Below are positions 53,905-63,875 of a stretch of DNA of 64,000 bases, piece after piece. The stretch covers positions 1 to 64,000 of the forward strand of contig JAFUHI010000015.1 in assembly GCA_017468925.1 (NCBI GenBank), read 5' to 3'. Both the position numbers and the translations under genes were made by a program. A model generated the notes under the pieces. The model was not told the DNA's origin, did no database searches, and was given only the letters and a program-made list of their open reading frames with translations. Source of the DNA: Bacilli bacterium. Its GTDB lineage: Bacteria; Bacillota_I; Bacilli_A; RFN20; CAG-826. Each line of letters opens with the position of its first letter. Positions within the stretch are counted from its first letter, which is position 1.

Positions 53905-54622
53905 TGTCATTTCCTCCTAAGTCTCTAGGATTTCTCCTAGCTGGACGGACTGGCTGCTCCTCTTCCTTAAGAGGTGAATCCCCTTTGTTGGTGGAGCGGC
54001 AGATCCAGACCTTGACGCCGATGCGGCCATATGCGGTAGCGGCTCCGGTATGAGCGTAATCGATGTCAGCGCGGAGGGTTTCTAGAGGGACGACTCCATC
54101 TTTGTAACCTTCGCGTCTAGCGATTTCGGCTCCGCCTAAGCGGCCTTGGCATTGGGTTCTGCATCCAACAGCACCAGCTTTTCTGATGCGTTGCATGGCT
54201 TTTTTCTGGGTTGAGCGGAACGACTGGCGGTTTTCAAGCTCGCTAGCGATCCATTTGCTGATGAGGGTGGCATCGAGATCAGGATCTTTGACTCCGAGGA
54301 CTTCGAAGCTCATTTCTCCTGATTTGACGATTTTCTCCAAATCAGCTTTGATTGCGTTGATTTTGGTGTTATCTTGCCCGATGATTACGCCTTGATGGGC
54401 GACATAGGCAACGATTGCGACTTTGTGGCCGACATTGGTCTTTGAACGGCCGATGTCGATGTGGCTCACTACCGCGTCCTTGAGTTTTGGCTCAAGATAG
54501 TCGCGGATAGCGATGTCCTCAGCAAGGAGGGCGGCATATTGTTTTTTGGTAGCATACCAATTGGATTGCCATCCGCGGTTGATACCGATGCGGAGGCCGT
54601 TGGCATTAACTTTCTGTCCCAT
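53882..54622 (-). CDS. rpsC: 30S ribosomal protein S3
   Basis: 246 residues: MGQKVNANGLRIG start, KH domain, GAVGCRTQCQGRLGGAEIARRE, and a basic C-terminus (QPVRPARRNPRDLGG). Shapes the mRNA entry channel and its helicase activity. It lies 10 bp after rplV and overlaps rplP. Confidence 0.97.
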   Translation of the reverse strand: MGQKVNANGLRIGINRGWQSNWYATKKQYAALLAEDIAIRDYLEPKLKDAVVSHIDIGRSKTNVGHKVAIVAYVAHQGVIIGQDNTKINAIKADLEKIVKSGEMSFEVLGVKDPDLDATLISKWIASELENRQSFRSTQKKAMQRIRKAGAVGCRTQCQGRLGGAEIARREGYKDGVVPLETLRADIDYAHTGAATAYGRIGVKVWICRSTNKGDSPLKEEEQPVRPARRNPRDLGGNDNASAKTH

Positions 54623-54632
54623 TAGTTTCTCC

Positions 54633-55151
54633 TTACTTCCTTTCTTTGACCACGACTAAGAGATTGCTTGATCTCTTCACTAACGATGAGGCGCTTCCTT
54701 TTGCGCGTGGTGTGTAGCGCTTCATCTTGATGCCATCGCTTGCTTGGATTTCTGCGACATAGAGTGTTTCTTTGTCCATTCCGAAGTTGTTGGTGGCATT
54801 GGCTGCTGCGCTCTTTATGGCCTTGGTGACCGGAGCGGTAGCTGCCTTGTTGACGTTTGCTAGTATCGCTAGCGCCTCATCAACGGATTTGCCTCTCACC
54901 AAGTCGATGACAAGTCTCATCTTTCTTGGGGTGACGCGAACGTTTTTGGCGATGCATCTAGCTTCAGTGACAGCAGGTTTTGCTGGTTCCGCTTTCTTTT
55001 CTTCCTTGGCTTTCTTGGCCTTGGCTGGTTTTTCCTCAACCTTTTCGACTTCCTTGACTTCTTCTTTCTTGGTTGTCTTCTTGGCTGGGGCTTTCTTGGC
55101 GGTTTCCTTTTCGGAGGTGGCCTTCACGGCTTTTTCTTTCTTTTCTGCCAT
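54633..55151 (-). CDS. rplV: 50S ribosomal protein L22 with a Lys/Glu/Ala-rich N-terminal extension
   Basis: 172 residues against about 113 in Bacillus. The L22 core (RCIAKNVRVTPRKMRLVIDLVRGKSVDEAL) starts near residue 66. The preceding part is low-complexity KKAPAKKTTKKEE / KAKKAKEEKKAEP. The macrolide-relevant loop (YTPRAKGSASSLVKRSSN) reaches the exit tunnel. It follows rpsS. Confidence 0.95.
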   Translation of the reverse strand: MAEKKEKAVKATSEKETAKKAPAKKTTKKEEVKEVEKVEEKPAKAKKAKEEKKAEPAKPAVTEARCIAKNVRVTPRKMRLVIDLVRGKSVDEALAILANVNKAATAPVTKAIKSAAANATNNFGMDKETLYVAEIQASDGIKMKRYTPRAKGSASSLVKRSSNLLVVVKERK

Positions 55152-55164
55152 AATTGCTTACTCC

Positions 55165-55452
55165 TTATTTCTTACCCGCTTGGTCACCAGCGTTGTTTCC
55201 GTGGTGTCCAGGGAAGTTGCGGGTTGGGGCGAATTCGCCTAATTTGTGACCGACCATATCTTCAGTGACATAGACGGTTATGTGTTCTTTGCCGTTATAG
55301 ACGGCGAAGGTGTGCTCGACGAAGGAAGGATAGATTGTTGAGCGACGTGACCAGGTCTTGATGATTTCTTTTTTGCCTTTTTTCTCTAAGGCTTCAACCT
55401 TTTTGATAAGGTATTCATCAACGAATGGTTGTTTCTTTGTTGAACGTGACAT
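55165..55452 (-). CDS. rpsS: 30S ribosomal protein S19
   Basis: 95 residues: [39 protein letters not shown] and [14 protein letters not shown]. 30S head protein paired with S13. It lies 18 bp after rplB. Confidence 0.97.
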   Translation of the reverse strand: MSRSTKKQPFVDEYLIKKVEALEKKGKKEIIKTWSRRSTIYPSFVEHTFAVYNGKEHITVYVTEDMVGHKLGEFAPTRNFPGHHGNNAGDQAGKK

Positions 55453-55470
55453 TCTTATCTATCTCCTTTC

Positions 55471-56307
55471 TTATTTCTTATTACTCTTGCGTCTAACAAT
55501 CAATTTGGTTGAATGTTTCTTGACGCGGCGGGTCTTGACGCCTTGGCTCTTCTTGCCCCATGGAGTGCGTGGAGCATCTCTTCCTACAGGGCATTTTCCT
55601 TCACCACCACCGTGAGGGTGATCGCATGGGTTCATGGCAGAACCTCTCACTGTTGGGCGGATGCCCATATGGCGGGTTTTACCAGCTGAGCCAACATTTA
55701 CTAGGTTGTAGTCTTGGTTGCCAACTCCACCGATTGTGGCGCGGCATCTGCCTAAGACTTTTCTCACCTCAGATGAGGCTAAGCGAAGGATAACGTAATT
55801 TCCTTCTTGGCCTAGAACCTGGGCGGAAGCGCCGGCGGCTCTGCACATCTGTCCACCTTTGCCTGGTTGCAATTCGATGTTGTGGACTGTGGTACCATCA
55901 GGGATGTTTCTTAATTCGCAGGCATTGCCGACTTTGATGTCAGTGGCTTCTCCTGAGACGATTTTATCGCCAACCTTGAGTCCAAGTGGGGCGATGATGT
56001 AGCGCTTCTCGCCATCTACATAATTGATGAGGGCGATGAAGGCTGTTCTGTTTGGATCATATTCTAGAGCAGCAACGCGGCCAACGATGTTGTCCTTGTT
56101 TCTCTTGAAATCGATGATCCTGTAACGGTTTTTGTTACCTCCGCCATGATGACGGCAGGTGATGACTCCTTGATTATTACGGCCACCGGAATGCTTTTTG
56201 GTGACCAACAATGATTTTTCAGGAGCTTTTTTTGTTAATTCCTCATAGCTCAAGGTCGTCATATGGCGGCGGCTCTTGGTGTAAGGACGGTAGGTTTTGA
56301 TTGCCAT
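55471..56307 (-). CDS. rplB: 50S ribosomal protein L2
   Basis: 278 residues: [19 protein letters not shown] start, and the peptidyl-transferase-proximal [24 protein letters not shown] with its conserved histidine. Required for subunit association. It is separated from rplW by 72 bp that hold a well-formed hairpin, whereas most gaps in this cluster are under 20 bp. Confidence 0.97.
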   Translation of the reverse strand: MAIKTYRPYTKSRRHMTTLSYEELTKKAPEKSLLVTKKHSGGRNNQGVITCRHHGGGNKNRYRIIDFKRNKDNIVGRVAALEYDPNRTAFIALINYVDGEKRYIIAPLGLKVGDKIVSGEATDIKVGNACELRNIPDGTTVHNIELQPGKGGQMCRAAGASAQVLGQEGNYVILRLASSEVRKVLGRCRATIGGVGNQDYNLVNVGSAGKTRHMGIRPTVRGSAMNPCDHPHGGGEGKCPVGRDAPRTPWGKKSQGVKTRRVKKHSTKLIVRRKSNKK

Positions 56308-56336
56308 ACTTTCTTTTCTCCTATAGTGGATTCTTT

Positions 56337-56371
56337 AATAAGGATTTATACGCGTACGTATATGTCTTATT
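56337..56371 (-). promoter_or_regulatory. 35-nt two-stem hairpin between rplW and rplB
   Basis: AATAAG pairs with CTTATT and, inside an asymmetric loop, TATACG pairs with CGTATA around a 4-nt loop. No T-run follows, so it is not a terminator; RNA processing or a binding site are possible. Confidence 0.5.
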
Positions 56372-56379
56372 CGGTGTGC

Positions 56380-56847
56380 CTACTCTTTGAAGAGGTCGAT
56401 GGCGCTTCCTTCATGGATCGTCAAGACCGCTTTCTTATAACCAGAGATCTTTCCAAGGTATCTGCTGCCTCTGGTGGTTGATTTGGCTCTCACATTGGTG
56501 ATGTGGACCTTATCAACTTTTACTTGGTATAGATGCTCGAACGCGTGTTTGATCTCGGTCTTGTTCGCATTGGCGTTGACTTTAACCGTGACTTTGTTCG
56601 CATTTTGGAGCTCTGCCATGCTCTTTTCAGTGATGATTGGGGCGTAGATTACGTCATAATCATGTCTGGTTGGAGCTGGGAAGGAGGCTTTTGACTCTTC
56701 CTTCTTTTCAGCCTTTTTGGTGGTTTTCTTGGCCGGGGCTTTCTTTTCCTCGACGACTTCTTCCACTTTGGCTTCTGCTTCCGCTTCTTTTTTGGCGGAG
56801 GTTTTTTTGACAGTCTTCTTGACTGTCTCTTTCTTTTCTTCAGCCAT
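56380..56847 (-). CDS. rplW: 50S ribosomal protein L23 with a Lys/Glu/Ala-rich N-terminal extension
   Basis: 155 residues against about 95 in Bacillus. The core (DYDVIYAPIITEKSMAEL) starts near residue 64, preceded by a low-complexity tail (KKTVKKTSAKKEAEAEAK; KKAPAKKTTKKAEKK). L23 is the docking site for trigger factor and SRP at the tunnel exit. Its ATG overlaps the rplD stop (TAATG). Confidence 0.95.
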   Translation of the reverse strand: MAEEKKETVKKTVKKTSAKKEAEAEAKVEEVVEEKKAPAKKTTKKAEKKEESKASFPAPTRHDYDVIYAPIITEKSMAELQNANKVTVKVNANANKTEIKHAFEHLYQVKVDKVHITNVRAKSTTRGSRYLGKISGYKKAVLTIHEGSAIDLFKE

Positions 56848-57479
56848 TATTTGAGAGCCTCCTCGATTTCTTTGATTTCGGCTTCACCGACAACTAAGTA
56901 TTTGGCGTTTAGAACGTCATATACTGAGACGTTGTTGGTTGGCCTCACCACGACCTTGCTGATGTTTTTAGCGGATTTGTAGGTGTTCTCATCATTGGTG
57001 ACAAGAAGAATCTTTCCTTCGACTTTGAGAGCGGCGAAGTTGCCGACCATAGCTTTGGTTGAGATTTTCTTGGTATCGAGCTTGTCGACCACCACTAATC
57101 CGTTTTCAACTTTCTGGCTCAAGACGGTCTTGAGGGCGAGAGCGTGGGCTTTTTTGTTTTGATAGACGGTGTAATTCTGATTGCCGTCTGGTCCGAAGAC
57201 CTTTCCACCGCCAACCCAGATTGGGGAGCGGGATGAACCTGCGCGAGCGCGCCCGGTTCCTTTTTGTCTGTAAGGCTTTTTGCCTCCGCCAGACACTTCA
57301 TGCCTCTTCTTCGTTTTGGCTGTGGCCTGGCGAAGATTGGCTTGATAGGCGATGACCGCATCATGTACGGCCTGTTCGTTCGCTTCTTTGATTCCGAAGA
57401 CTGAAGCATCAAGGTTAAGTTTCTTGACTTCTTCTCCGGCGAGATTCACGACCGATACGCTTACTTTTGCAGCTGCCAT
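56847..57479 (-). CDS. rplD: 50S ribosomal protein L4
   Basis: 210 residues: conserved loop KKPYRQKGTGRARAGSSRSPIWVGGG that reaches the exit tunnel, and the C-terminal VRPTNNVSVYDVLNAKYLVV. In other bacteria L4 also controls the S10 operon. It lies 5 bp after rplC. Confidence 0.97.
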   Translation of the reverse strand: MAAAKVSVSVVNLAGEEVKKLNLDASVFGIKEANEQAVHDAVIAYQANLRQATAKTKKRHEVSGGGKKPYRQKGTGRARAGSSRSPIWVGGGKVFGPDGNQNYTVYQNKKAHALALKTVLSQKVENGLVVVDKLDTKKISTKAMVGNFAALKVEGKILLVTNDENTYKSAKNISKVVVRPTNNVSVYDVLNAKYLVVGEAEIKEIEEALK

Positions 57480-57484
57480 GGTTG

Positions 57485-58171
57485 TTATTCTCCTTTCTTG
57501 GATTGATCAACAAGTGGTTTGACTGTTGTCTTTCCGAATTGAGTCAACGCTGCGCTTCTTAGCATGACGATTGACTTCTTTGGTCCTGGGACACCGCCTT
57601 TGACAAGGACGTATCCTTTTTCGGCATTGACCTCGACAACTGTGATGTTGTGGATGGTGCATTGCTCTGGACCCCAGTGACCTGGCATGTGTTTGCCTGG
57701 TAATACGCGGTTGTTGTCACGACCGTTGTTAGCCAAGCTACCGACTTCTCTATGTGGGAATCCGGCTCCATGTCCTTTTGGTCCGATGTGTTGGCCCCAT
57801 CTCTTGATGACGCCACTATATCCATGTCCTTTGGTGGTGCCGATGACATCAATGACTTCGCCTGCTGCGAAGATTGAACAATCAACGCTTTCACCAACGT
57901 TTTTGGAATAGATTTCATCGCCTTTGAGTTCGAATAGATTCTCTTTGGCTGATACTCCAGCTTTGGCATAGATGCCTTTTTCTGGTTTGTTTAGACGGCT
58001 TTCTTTTATGTCCTCGTATCCGATTTGAAGAGCTTCATATCCGTCTTTCTCTTTCGTTTTCTTAGCAACGACGACGTTTGGAAGCACTTCGATGACGGTG
58101 ACTGGGTACATTGTTCCGTCAGCGGCGAAGACCTCAGTCATGCCCATTTTTCTACCGATGATGGATTTCAT
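57485..58171 (-). CDS. rplC: 50S ribosomal protein L3
   Basis: 228 residues: MKSIIGRKMGMTEVFAADG start and GLANNGRDNNRVLPGKHMPGH-type central loop near the peptidyl-transferase centre. An early 50S assembly protein. It lies 2 bp after rpsJ. Confidence 0.97.
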   Translation of the reverse strand: MKSIIGRKMGMTEVFAADGTMYPVTVIEVLPNVVVAKKTKEKDGYEALQIGYEDIKESRLNKPEKGIYAKAGVSAKENLFELKGDEIYSKNVGESVDCSIFAAGEVIDVIGTTKGHGYSGVIKRWGQHIGPKGHGAGFPHREVGSLANNGRDNNRVLPGKHMPGHWGPEQCTIHNITVVEVNAEKGYVLVKGGVPGPKKSIVMLRSAALTQFGKTTVKPLVDQSKKGE

Positions 58172-58173
58172 GA

Positions 58174-58497
58174 TTAGGCTCCTTCCTGTAACTTGATGTT
58201 GATGTCAACTCCGTTTGGTAGGACGAGCTTTCTTAATTGGTCAAGCGTCTCTTTCTTTGGGGAGATGATATCAATCAATCTCTTGTGAGTACGAATTTCG
58301 AATTGTTCACGGCTATCTTTGTACTTGAAGGTAGCGCGCAAGATCGTGTAAACCTGTTTTTCGGTTGGAAGGGGGATCGGTCCCTTTACCTTAGCGCCGG
58401 TTATCTCCGCGACTTTGATGATCTTCTCAACACTCTCATCGAGTATCTTGTGGTCATAAGCTTGGAGACGTACGCGGGCAATCTTTTCTTTTGCCAT
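58174..58497 (-). CDS. rpsJ: 30S ribosomal protein S10
   Basis: 107 residues: [20 protein letters not shown] and [19 protein letters not shown]. 30S head protein and NusB partner (NusE). First gene of the supercluster; AGGAGG lies 6 nt before the ATG, after a leader of about 120 nt. Confidence 0.97.
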   Translation of the reverse strand: MAKEKIARVRLQAYDHKILDESVEKIIKVAEITGAKVKGPIPLPTEKQVYTILRATFKYKDSREQFEIRTHKRLIDIISPKKETLDQLRKLVLPNGVDINIKLQEGA

Positions 58498-58654
58498 GAA
58501 TTGTCCTCCTATATTTCAGGCTATTGGCTATCTTGTTCCACGCGAGTTCCCCGACAACAGATTCATGACAACGCCTGTCTGTGTGTCGGCAACATTGCAT
58601 TTCATCGCAAGCGCCAGCGTTAGAGAGTATACGCCTATACGCGTTACGAATCAA
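58498..58654 (-). promoter_or_regulatory. Promoter and leader of the S10-spc-alpha supercluster
   Basis: Minus strand TTGATT (58649-58654), 17 bp, TATACT (58626-58631), then an untranslated leader of about 120 nt to rpsJ containing self-complementary segments but no clear terminator. No second strong promoter was found inside the 15-kb cluster. Confidence 0.7.
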
Positions 58655-58819
58655 CATATTTTTGAAAAAATTTTTTTTCGATGATAACTACTGATTTTTT
58701 GATTGCTTTGAATATTTTTTCTTATTTTTGAAAATTAAGTGGTTTTTTGACTATCTTTGTGCATCGTGCACAATTTTTTGAATTTTTTATGATCTATTTT
58801 ATGGTTGAAAAATGGCATC
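58655..58819. other. Very AT-rich gap upstream of the S10 promoter
   Basis: About 165 bp of mostly A/T with T-rich tracts. The A/T tracts directly upstream of the -35 could act as an UP element for the ribosomal promoter. No gene was found. Confidence 0.35.
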
Positions 58820-58850
58820 AAAAAACCTCCTCGTTTTTCATTGAGGAGGC
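58820..58850 (-). terminator. Terminator of the small membrane-protein gene
   Basis: CCTCCTC (58826-58832) and GAGGAGG (58843-58849) with a 10-nt loop, followed on the minus strand by TTTTTT. Confidence 0.88.
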
Positions 58851-58868
58851 TTATTGTTTTAATTTGGT

Positions 58869-59273
58869 TTATATCTTCTGGTCGCGGTTTCTTTCTCTTG
58901 CCCAGTTAACCAATCCAAGGATACCAGATAAGAGGAAGAATAAGGCGGCAGCGCCGAAGAAGAAGGCAACGATGTGGGCGATGAATGGACCACGTGATTT
59001 GTAATTTGTGGTAATCATTCTGCCTCTTGCGATGCTTACGATTATTATTGCGATTAATAACGATGCGGCTGATGCTATCGCGTAAATCATGTATGTTGCG
59101 ACGAATAAGCTTACTGCATCAACGTCCTTTAATAGTTCAAAGTCTTCAATGACCAATCTTTCTGGGAAGAATAGTCCGAGAACACAGAACCCAACGACGA
59201 CAAGCAACAAAACGAATTCGATGATGTTGAGAATTAGACCAATTGTAGATAATGCTCTAGCGGCTTTTTTCAT
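58869..59273 (-). CDS. Small membrane protein of unknown function
   Basis: 134 residues from the ATG at 59273 (MKKAARALS), chosen because AAGGAG lies 7 nt upstream. Three hydrophobic helices (about 8-35, 52-80, 92-120) and a charged C-terminus (NWARERNRDQK). No known family is recognised. It has its own promoter and terminator between queH and the S10 cluster. Confidence 0.78.
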   Translation of the reverse strand: MKKAARALSTIGLILNIIEFVLLLVVVGFCVLGLFFPERLVIEDFELLKDVDAVSLFVATYMIYAIASAASLLIAIIIVSIARGRMITTNYKSRGPFIAHIVAFFFGAAALFFLLSGILGLVNWARERNRDQKI

Positions 59274-59297
59274 AAAACGCTCCTTGTGAATAGAATT

Positions 59298-59325
59298 ATT
59301 ATACAAAAGACTGTAAATAACTAAA
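59298..59325 (-). promoter_or_regulatory. Promoter of the small membrane-protein gene
   Basis: Minus strand TTTAGT (59320-59325), 16 bp, TATAAT (59298-59303), about 24 bp before the ATG with a normal ribosome site between. Confidence 0.55.
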
Positions 59326-59339
59326 TATCAATTTTGTGC

Positions 59340-60002
59340 TTATTCGCCTTTTTTTGTTCTAATCGAAAATTCGCAGCCGCAATAATCTTGGTTATATAAA
59401 TCATACTGGATTCTTAAGAGACGTCCTTTTTCCTGACCGTCGTCTTTTTTGAAATCGCTATAAAAGTATTTTGTGTACTTATGCTGTTTTTCTAGTTCTG
59501 CGCCGATTCGATTGAGAATCTGAGCGTTCTTATGTCTTGATATAGTCATGACTGTGCAAAAATAGTCAAAACCGTTGGCTTCGGCGTAATCATACGCTTC
59601 ACTCATCCTTTTCCTGTAGCAAGTTTGGCATCTTACAAACCCTTCCGGCTCATCAGAATAAGGCCTTAAATCTTTTATATATGACGTATACTCGTATGGT
59701 GTGACAATTAATTTAATGTCATATCCATAGTCTCTTTTGGCGTATTCAACGACTTTTTTAAGCTCATCTAGCCTTCTGTCATATTCTTCTTTTGGATAGA
59801 TATTTGAGTTGTTGTAATAAATCGTTAGTTCAAAATGTGGGCAAATATACGTCAATGGAAAACAAAAGCATGGACCACAGCAAACATGCATCAACATTTT
59901 TGGTTTTTCTCCATTTGGAATTGCGTCAATAATAGATTCAGAATCCAAATGATAGTTATGTTTTTGATCGGCTTTATTTATCCCCGTAATTGTATTTTCC
60001 AT
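59340..60002 (-). CDS. queH: Epoxyqueuosine reductase QueH
   Basis: 220 residues. The family signature HVCCGPC near residue 40 (cysteine pair), plus CQTCYRKR and C-terminal YCGCEFS, are the QueH [4Fe-4S] and metal cysteines. It does the last step of queuosine synthesis, epoxyqueuosine to queuosine in tRNA, as a replacement for QueG. Start at 60002, giving a 29-bp overlap with queA; no strong ribosome site is visible, so coupling to queA is likely. Confidence 0.9.
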   Translation of the reverse strand: MENTITGINKADQKHNYHLDSESIIDAIPNGEKPKMLMHVCCGPCFCFPLTYICPHFELTIYYNNSNIYPKEEYDRRLDELKKVVEYAKRDYGYDIKLIVTPYEYTSYIKDLRPYSDEPEGFVRCQTCYRKRMSEAYDYAEANGFDYFCTVMTISRHKNAQILNRIGAELEKQHKYTKYFYSDFKKDDGQEKGRLLRIQYDLYNQDYCGCEFSIRTKKGE

Positions 60003-61022
60003 AAATAAACATCGAGTCTCCGAAAGAGAAGAATCTATATTTTTCTTTGACCGCTTCGTTATAACAGTGAAGCGTCCATTCTCTCCCCATAAATGCACTG
60101 ACTAGCATGACCAAAGTAGATTTGGGTAGATGGAAATTTGTTATCAAGGCATCGACCGCTTTAAATTCATATCCAGGTTTTATAAATATTGATGTATCTT
60201 CTTTTGTTGGAACGAATTTCCCATATTTGTTGAATACGCTCTCTAGGGTTCTGACCGATGTGGTACCGACTGCAATTATTCTTCTGCCTTCCTCTTTGGC
60301 TTTATTCAAAGCATCTGCGGATTCTTGATTGATTTCATATGTTTCCGAATGCATGATGTGTTTATCAGTATCATCAACCTTGACTGGCCTAAATGTTCCA
60401 AGTCCTATATTTAAAGTAATATCGACGATTTGAATGCCTTTTTCTTTCAATTTTCCCAGCAATTCTTCGGTAAAATGGAATCCTGCAGTCGGTGCGGCGG
60501 CGCTTCCAGGAACTTTAGCGTACACCGTTTGGTAGTCGTCATTATTGCTGATCTGTCTCTTTATGTATGGAGGAAGAGGCATCTTTCCAAGCGTCTCTAA
60601 AACCTCTAAGAATATGCCTTTATAGATGAATCTCATCCATCTTATTCCTTCATCTAACACTTTGACGCATTCGCATTTAAGTTGCCCATCGCCAAAGTCA
60701 CAGATAGATCCGACTTTCACACTTTTTGCGTTTCCAACAAGGCATTCCCAAACATCTTTTTCTATTTCTTTTAATAAAAGAACTTCTACTTTTCCTTTTG
60801 TTTCTTCTTTTGTCCCGATTAATCTAGCAGGGATTACTTTAGTGTTGTTTCTTACAAGGACATCGCCCGGTTTTAAAAATCTTTCGATATCAAAAAATTT
60901 TAGATGTTCAAAAGTGTGATGCTCTCTATCTATCGCCATTAAGCGACATTCATCTCTTTTTTCACTTGGCGATTGAGCAATTTGTTCTTCAGGAAGATAA
61001 AAATCAAATAAGTTAATATCCA

Positions 61023-61023
<1 letters not shown>
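59974..61023 (-). CDS. queA: tRNA preQ1(34) S-adenosylmethionine ribosyltransferase-isomerase
   Basis: 349 residues. Adds the epoxycyclopentane part from SAM to preQ1 at position 34 of tRNA. Family motifs include [12 protein letters not shown] at the start, [22 protein letters not shown] and [16 protein letters not shown]. The ATG at 61023 overlaps the tgt TGA stop (TGATG), with AGAGG 6 nt upstream; the upstream in-frame TTG is rejected. Middle gene of tgt-queA-queH. Confidence 0.96.
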
Positions 61024-62183
<1,160 letters not shown>

Positions 62184-62292
62184 AACATTATTAGATAGTT
62201 TATTTTTAGCTAAATTGGTTTTATTTACCTTAATAATATCTATATAGATATATGAGTTTACAATTTTTATGTCCTTGGTTTTCAATAAGGTT

Positions 62293-62298
62293 TAAGAT
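62293..62298 (+). promoter_or_regulatory. -10 box implying a leaderless mRNA for the kinase gene
   Basis: TAAGAT followed by exactly 6 nt (ATTAGC) and the ATG at 62305; no Shine-Dalgarno. The -35 is poor. Confidence 0.45.
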
Positions 62299-62304
62299 AT
62301 TAGC

Positions 62305-62805
62305 ATGCGTCATTTCATACTTCTCTCTGCAATACCTGGCAGCGGCAAAAGCACTTGGGCGAAAAACTATAAAAGCGCTCACCCAAATACCTATGTTGTT
62401 TCAAGCGATGAAATAAGAAAAGAATGCTATGGATCTGTTACTAACTTTTCCCACGAAGAAGATGTCTGGATTATGTTCTTAAACAAAATCCACGAATATG
62501 GAAAAATGGACGATGTCACTGTCATCGCGGATGCGACCAACTTGCAAAACAAATACAGGAAATATTATTTCGAAGAAACTAAAGAATTTGAAAAGCATAC
62601 ACTGGTTCTCTTTGATATACCGTATGAAATCTGCTTGATTCAAAACAAAATGAGGGACAAATCAAAGATCGTTCCTATCGATGCGATGGAAAGATTATTA
62701 GCAGAACGCGAAGAGCCTTCAAAAGAAATAAAGAAGTTATACGATGAAATAATCGTAGTAAAAGAATTCTCAAAGAAGATTCACGAAGAAGATATAAAAA
62801 AATAG
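62305..62805 (+). CDS. P-loop AAA-type kinase, polynucleotide/zeta-toxin-like fold
   Basis: 166 residues. Walker A AIPGSGKSTWAK at about 9-20, a conserved SSDEIRKE segment near 33 and VIADATNLQNKYRKYY near 72, as in the small ATP-dependent kinases related to the polynucleotide-kinase domain (COG4639/COG0645-like). Substrate is unknown. It is the only gene in its area on the plus strand. The stop lies inside the following terminator. Confidence 0.8.
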   Translation: MRHFILLSAIPGSGKSTWAKNYKSAHPNTYVVSSDEIRKECYGSVTNFSHEEDVWIMFLNKIHEYGKMDDVTVIADATNLQNKYRKYYFEETKEFEKHTLVLFDIPYEICLIQNKMRDKSKIVPIDAMERLLAEREEPSKEIKKLYDEIIVVKEFSKKIHEEDIKK

Positions 62806-62826
62806 CGGCGATTCACCGCTATTTTT
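62796..62826. terminator. Bidirectional terminator after the kinase gene
   Basis: AAAAATAGCGG (62798-62808) and CCGCTATTTTT (62816-62826) form an 11-bp stem with T-runs on both strands; it also serves the membrane-protein gene ending at 62838. Confidence 0.85.
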
Positions 62827-62837
62827 GATATTTAGTT

Positions 62838-63794
62838 TTATTTTCCAAGAGTTAATTTCTTTAATTTCTCTTCTGTTTTCTTATCGTTTAACATAAAGAG
62901 AAGAGCAATGCCTGCGAGGAATAGAACTCCTCCGAACACAATCAACATAATTGAGAAAGTGTAATTGCCTGGAAATTTACCATCGAGCTGTATAAAGTGA
63001 ATTGGCAAATCTTGCAAAACAATGTCAAATATTCCGCCGAAGATAAGGGCTAGCCCAAGCGCTAAAGCGGATGAGGCTCCAATGTTTTCGCCGAGCTTGA
63101 ATAATTTTGAGTCTTGCTTTGCGCCTTTGAACATCAAGAAAGCGGCTGCAAATGTTAATAATCCTATTAAAAGGAAAGCCAATGTGATTATCAAAAGGAA
63201 TGTATTCCTTGATTCCGAATAGGATACAACACCCATCGACAACGAACCGATATAGGCGGTGAATAGGCATACGCCTGTAGCAAGCAAAGCGATTGCGACG
63301 GTACCAACAAAGCTTGCAACAAGCCTTGAGTTATCCTTGCCATCAAACAGTCTTACCATTGGTATATTTACCGCAATTAAGGTAAGAACTGCGAGCAAAA
63401 CGCACACAATTATAACGAATGCAACATTGCCGGCGGCAGTTAAAAGTTGGAAGAATAAAGATCCATTAAGGAAGAAGAAAATCGCGGCAGCAACTCCTGC
63501 ACAAAGGAAGCCATCAAAACTTTTAACAACTGGCTCATCATTGCGTTTATCTTGCATCGCTTTGACCGCATGAATCAACCCATAGACTCCGGTTGCGCAG
63601 ATGGTTATTCCAATGACCGCCAATTCGAGATAGAGATACAATCCATAGGCGTGGCTGCTAAAGGTAGCGGCCTCATTAGTAAAGAAGAATGGGACAACAA
63701 ATACGGCATAATAAATCGCCAAAGCCCCGAACGCTGCAACAATCAATCCGTGAAAGATGAGACACAGAATTCTTGATGTGTTTGTGTACTTCAT
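62838..63794 (-). CDS. Multi-pass membrane protein of unknown function
   Basis: 318 residues with about eight hydrophobic helices and a short basic/acidic C-terminal tail (NDKKTEEKLKKLTLGK). Small, Ala/Phe-rich helices; no motif of known transporters. GAGGT lies 8 nt before the ATG. It stands alone between the kinase terminator and the partial flavoprotein gene. Confidence 0.72.
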   Translation of the reverse strand: MKYTNTSRILCLIFHGLIVAAFGALAIYYAVFVVPFFFTNEAATFSSHAYGLYLYLELAVIGITICATGVYGLIHAVKAMQDKRNDEPVVKSFDGFLCAGVAAAIFFFLNGSLFFQLLTAAGNVAFVIIVCVLLAVLTLIAVNIPMVRLFDGKDNSRLVASFVGTVAIALLATGVCLFTAYIGSLSMGVVSYSESRNTFLLIITLAFLLIGLLTFAAAFLMFKGAKQDSKLFKLGENIGASSALALGLALIFGGIFDIVLQDLPIHFIQLDGKFPGNYTFSIMLIVFGGVLFLAGIALLFMLNDKKTEEKLKKLTLGK

Positions 63795-63875
63795 ATAATT
63801 ACCTCACTACTAGTCACGCTTCTTTGCAAAGCGGACATTCTTAATAATTTAAGTCTATCTTATAAAGATAGTCAA

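Noticed and set aside
58498..58868. tRNA or other structured RNA gene near the S10 promoter
   Set aside because: No cloverleaf, T-loop (GTTCRA) or CCA end was found; the region is explained by promoter, leader and terminator.
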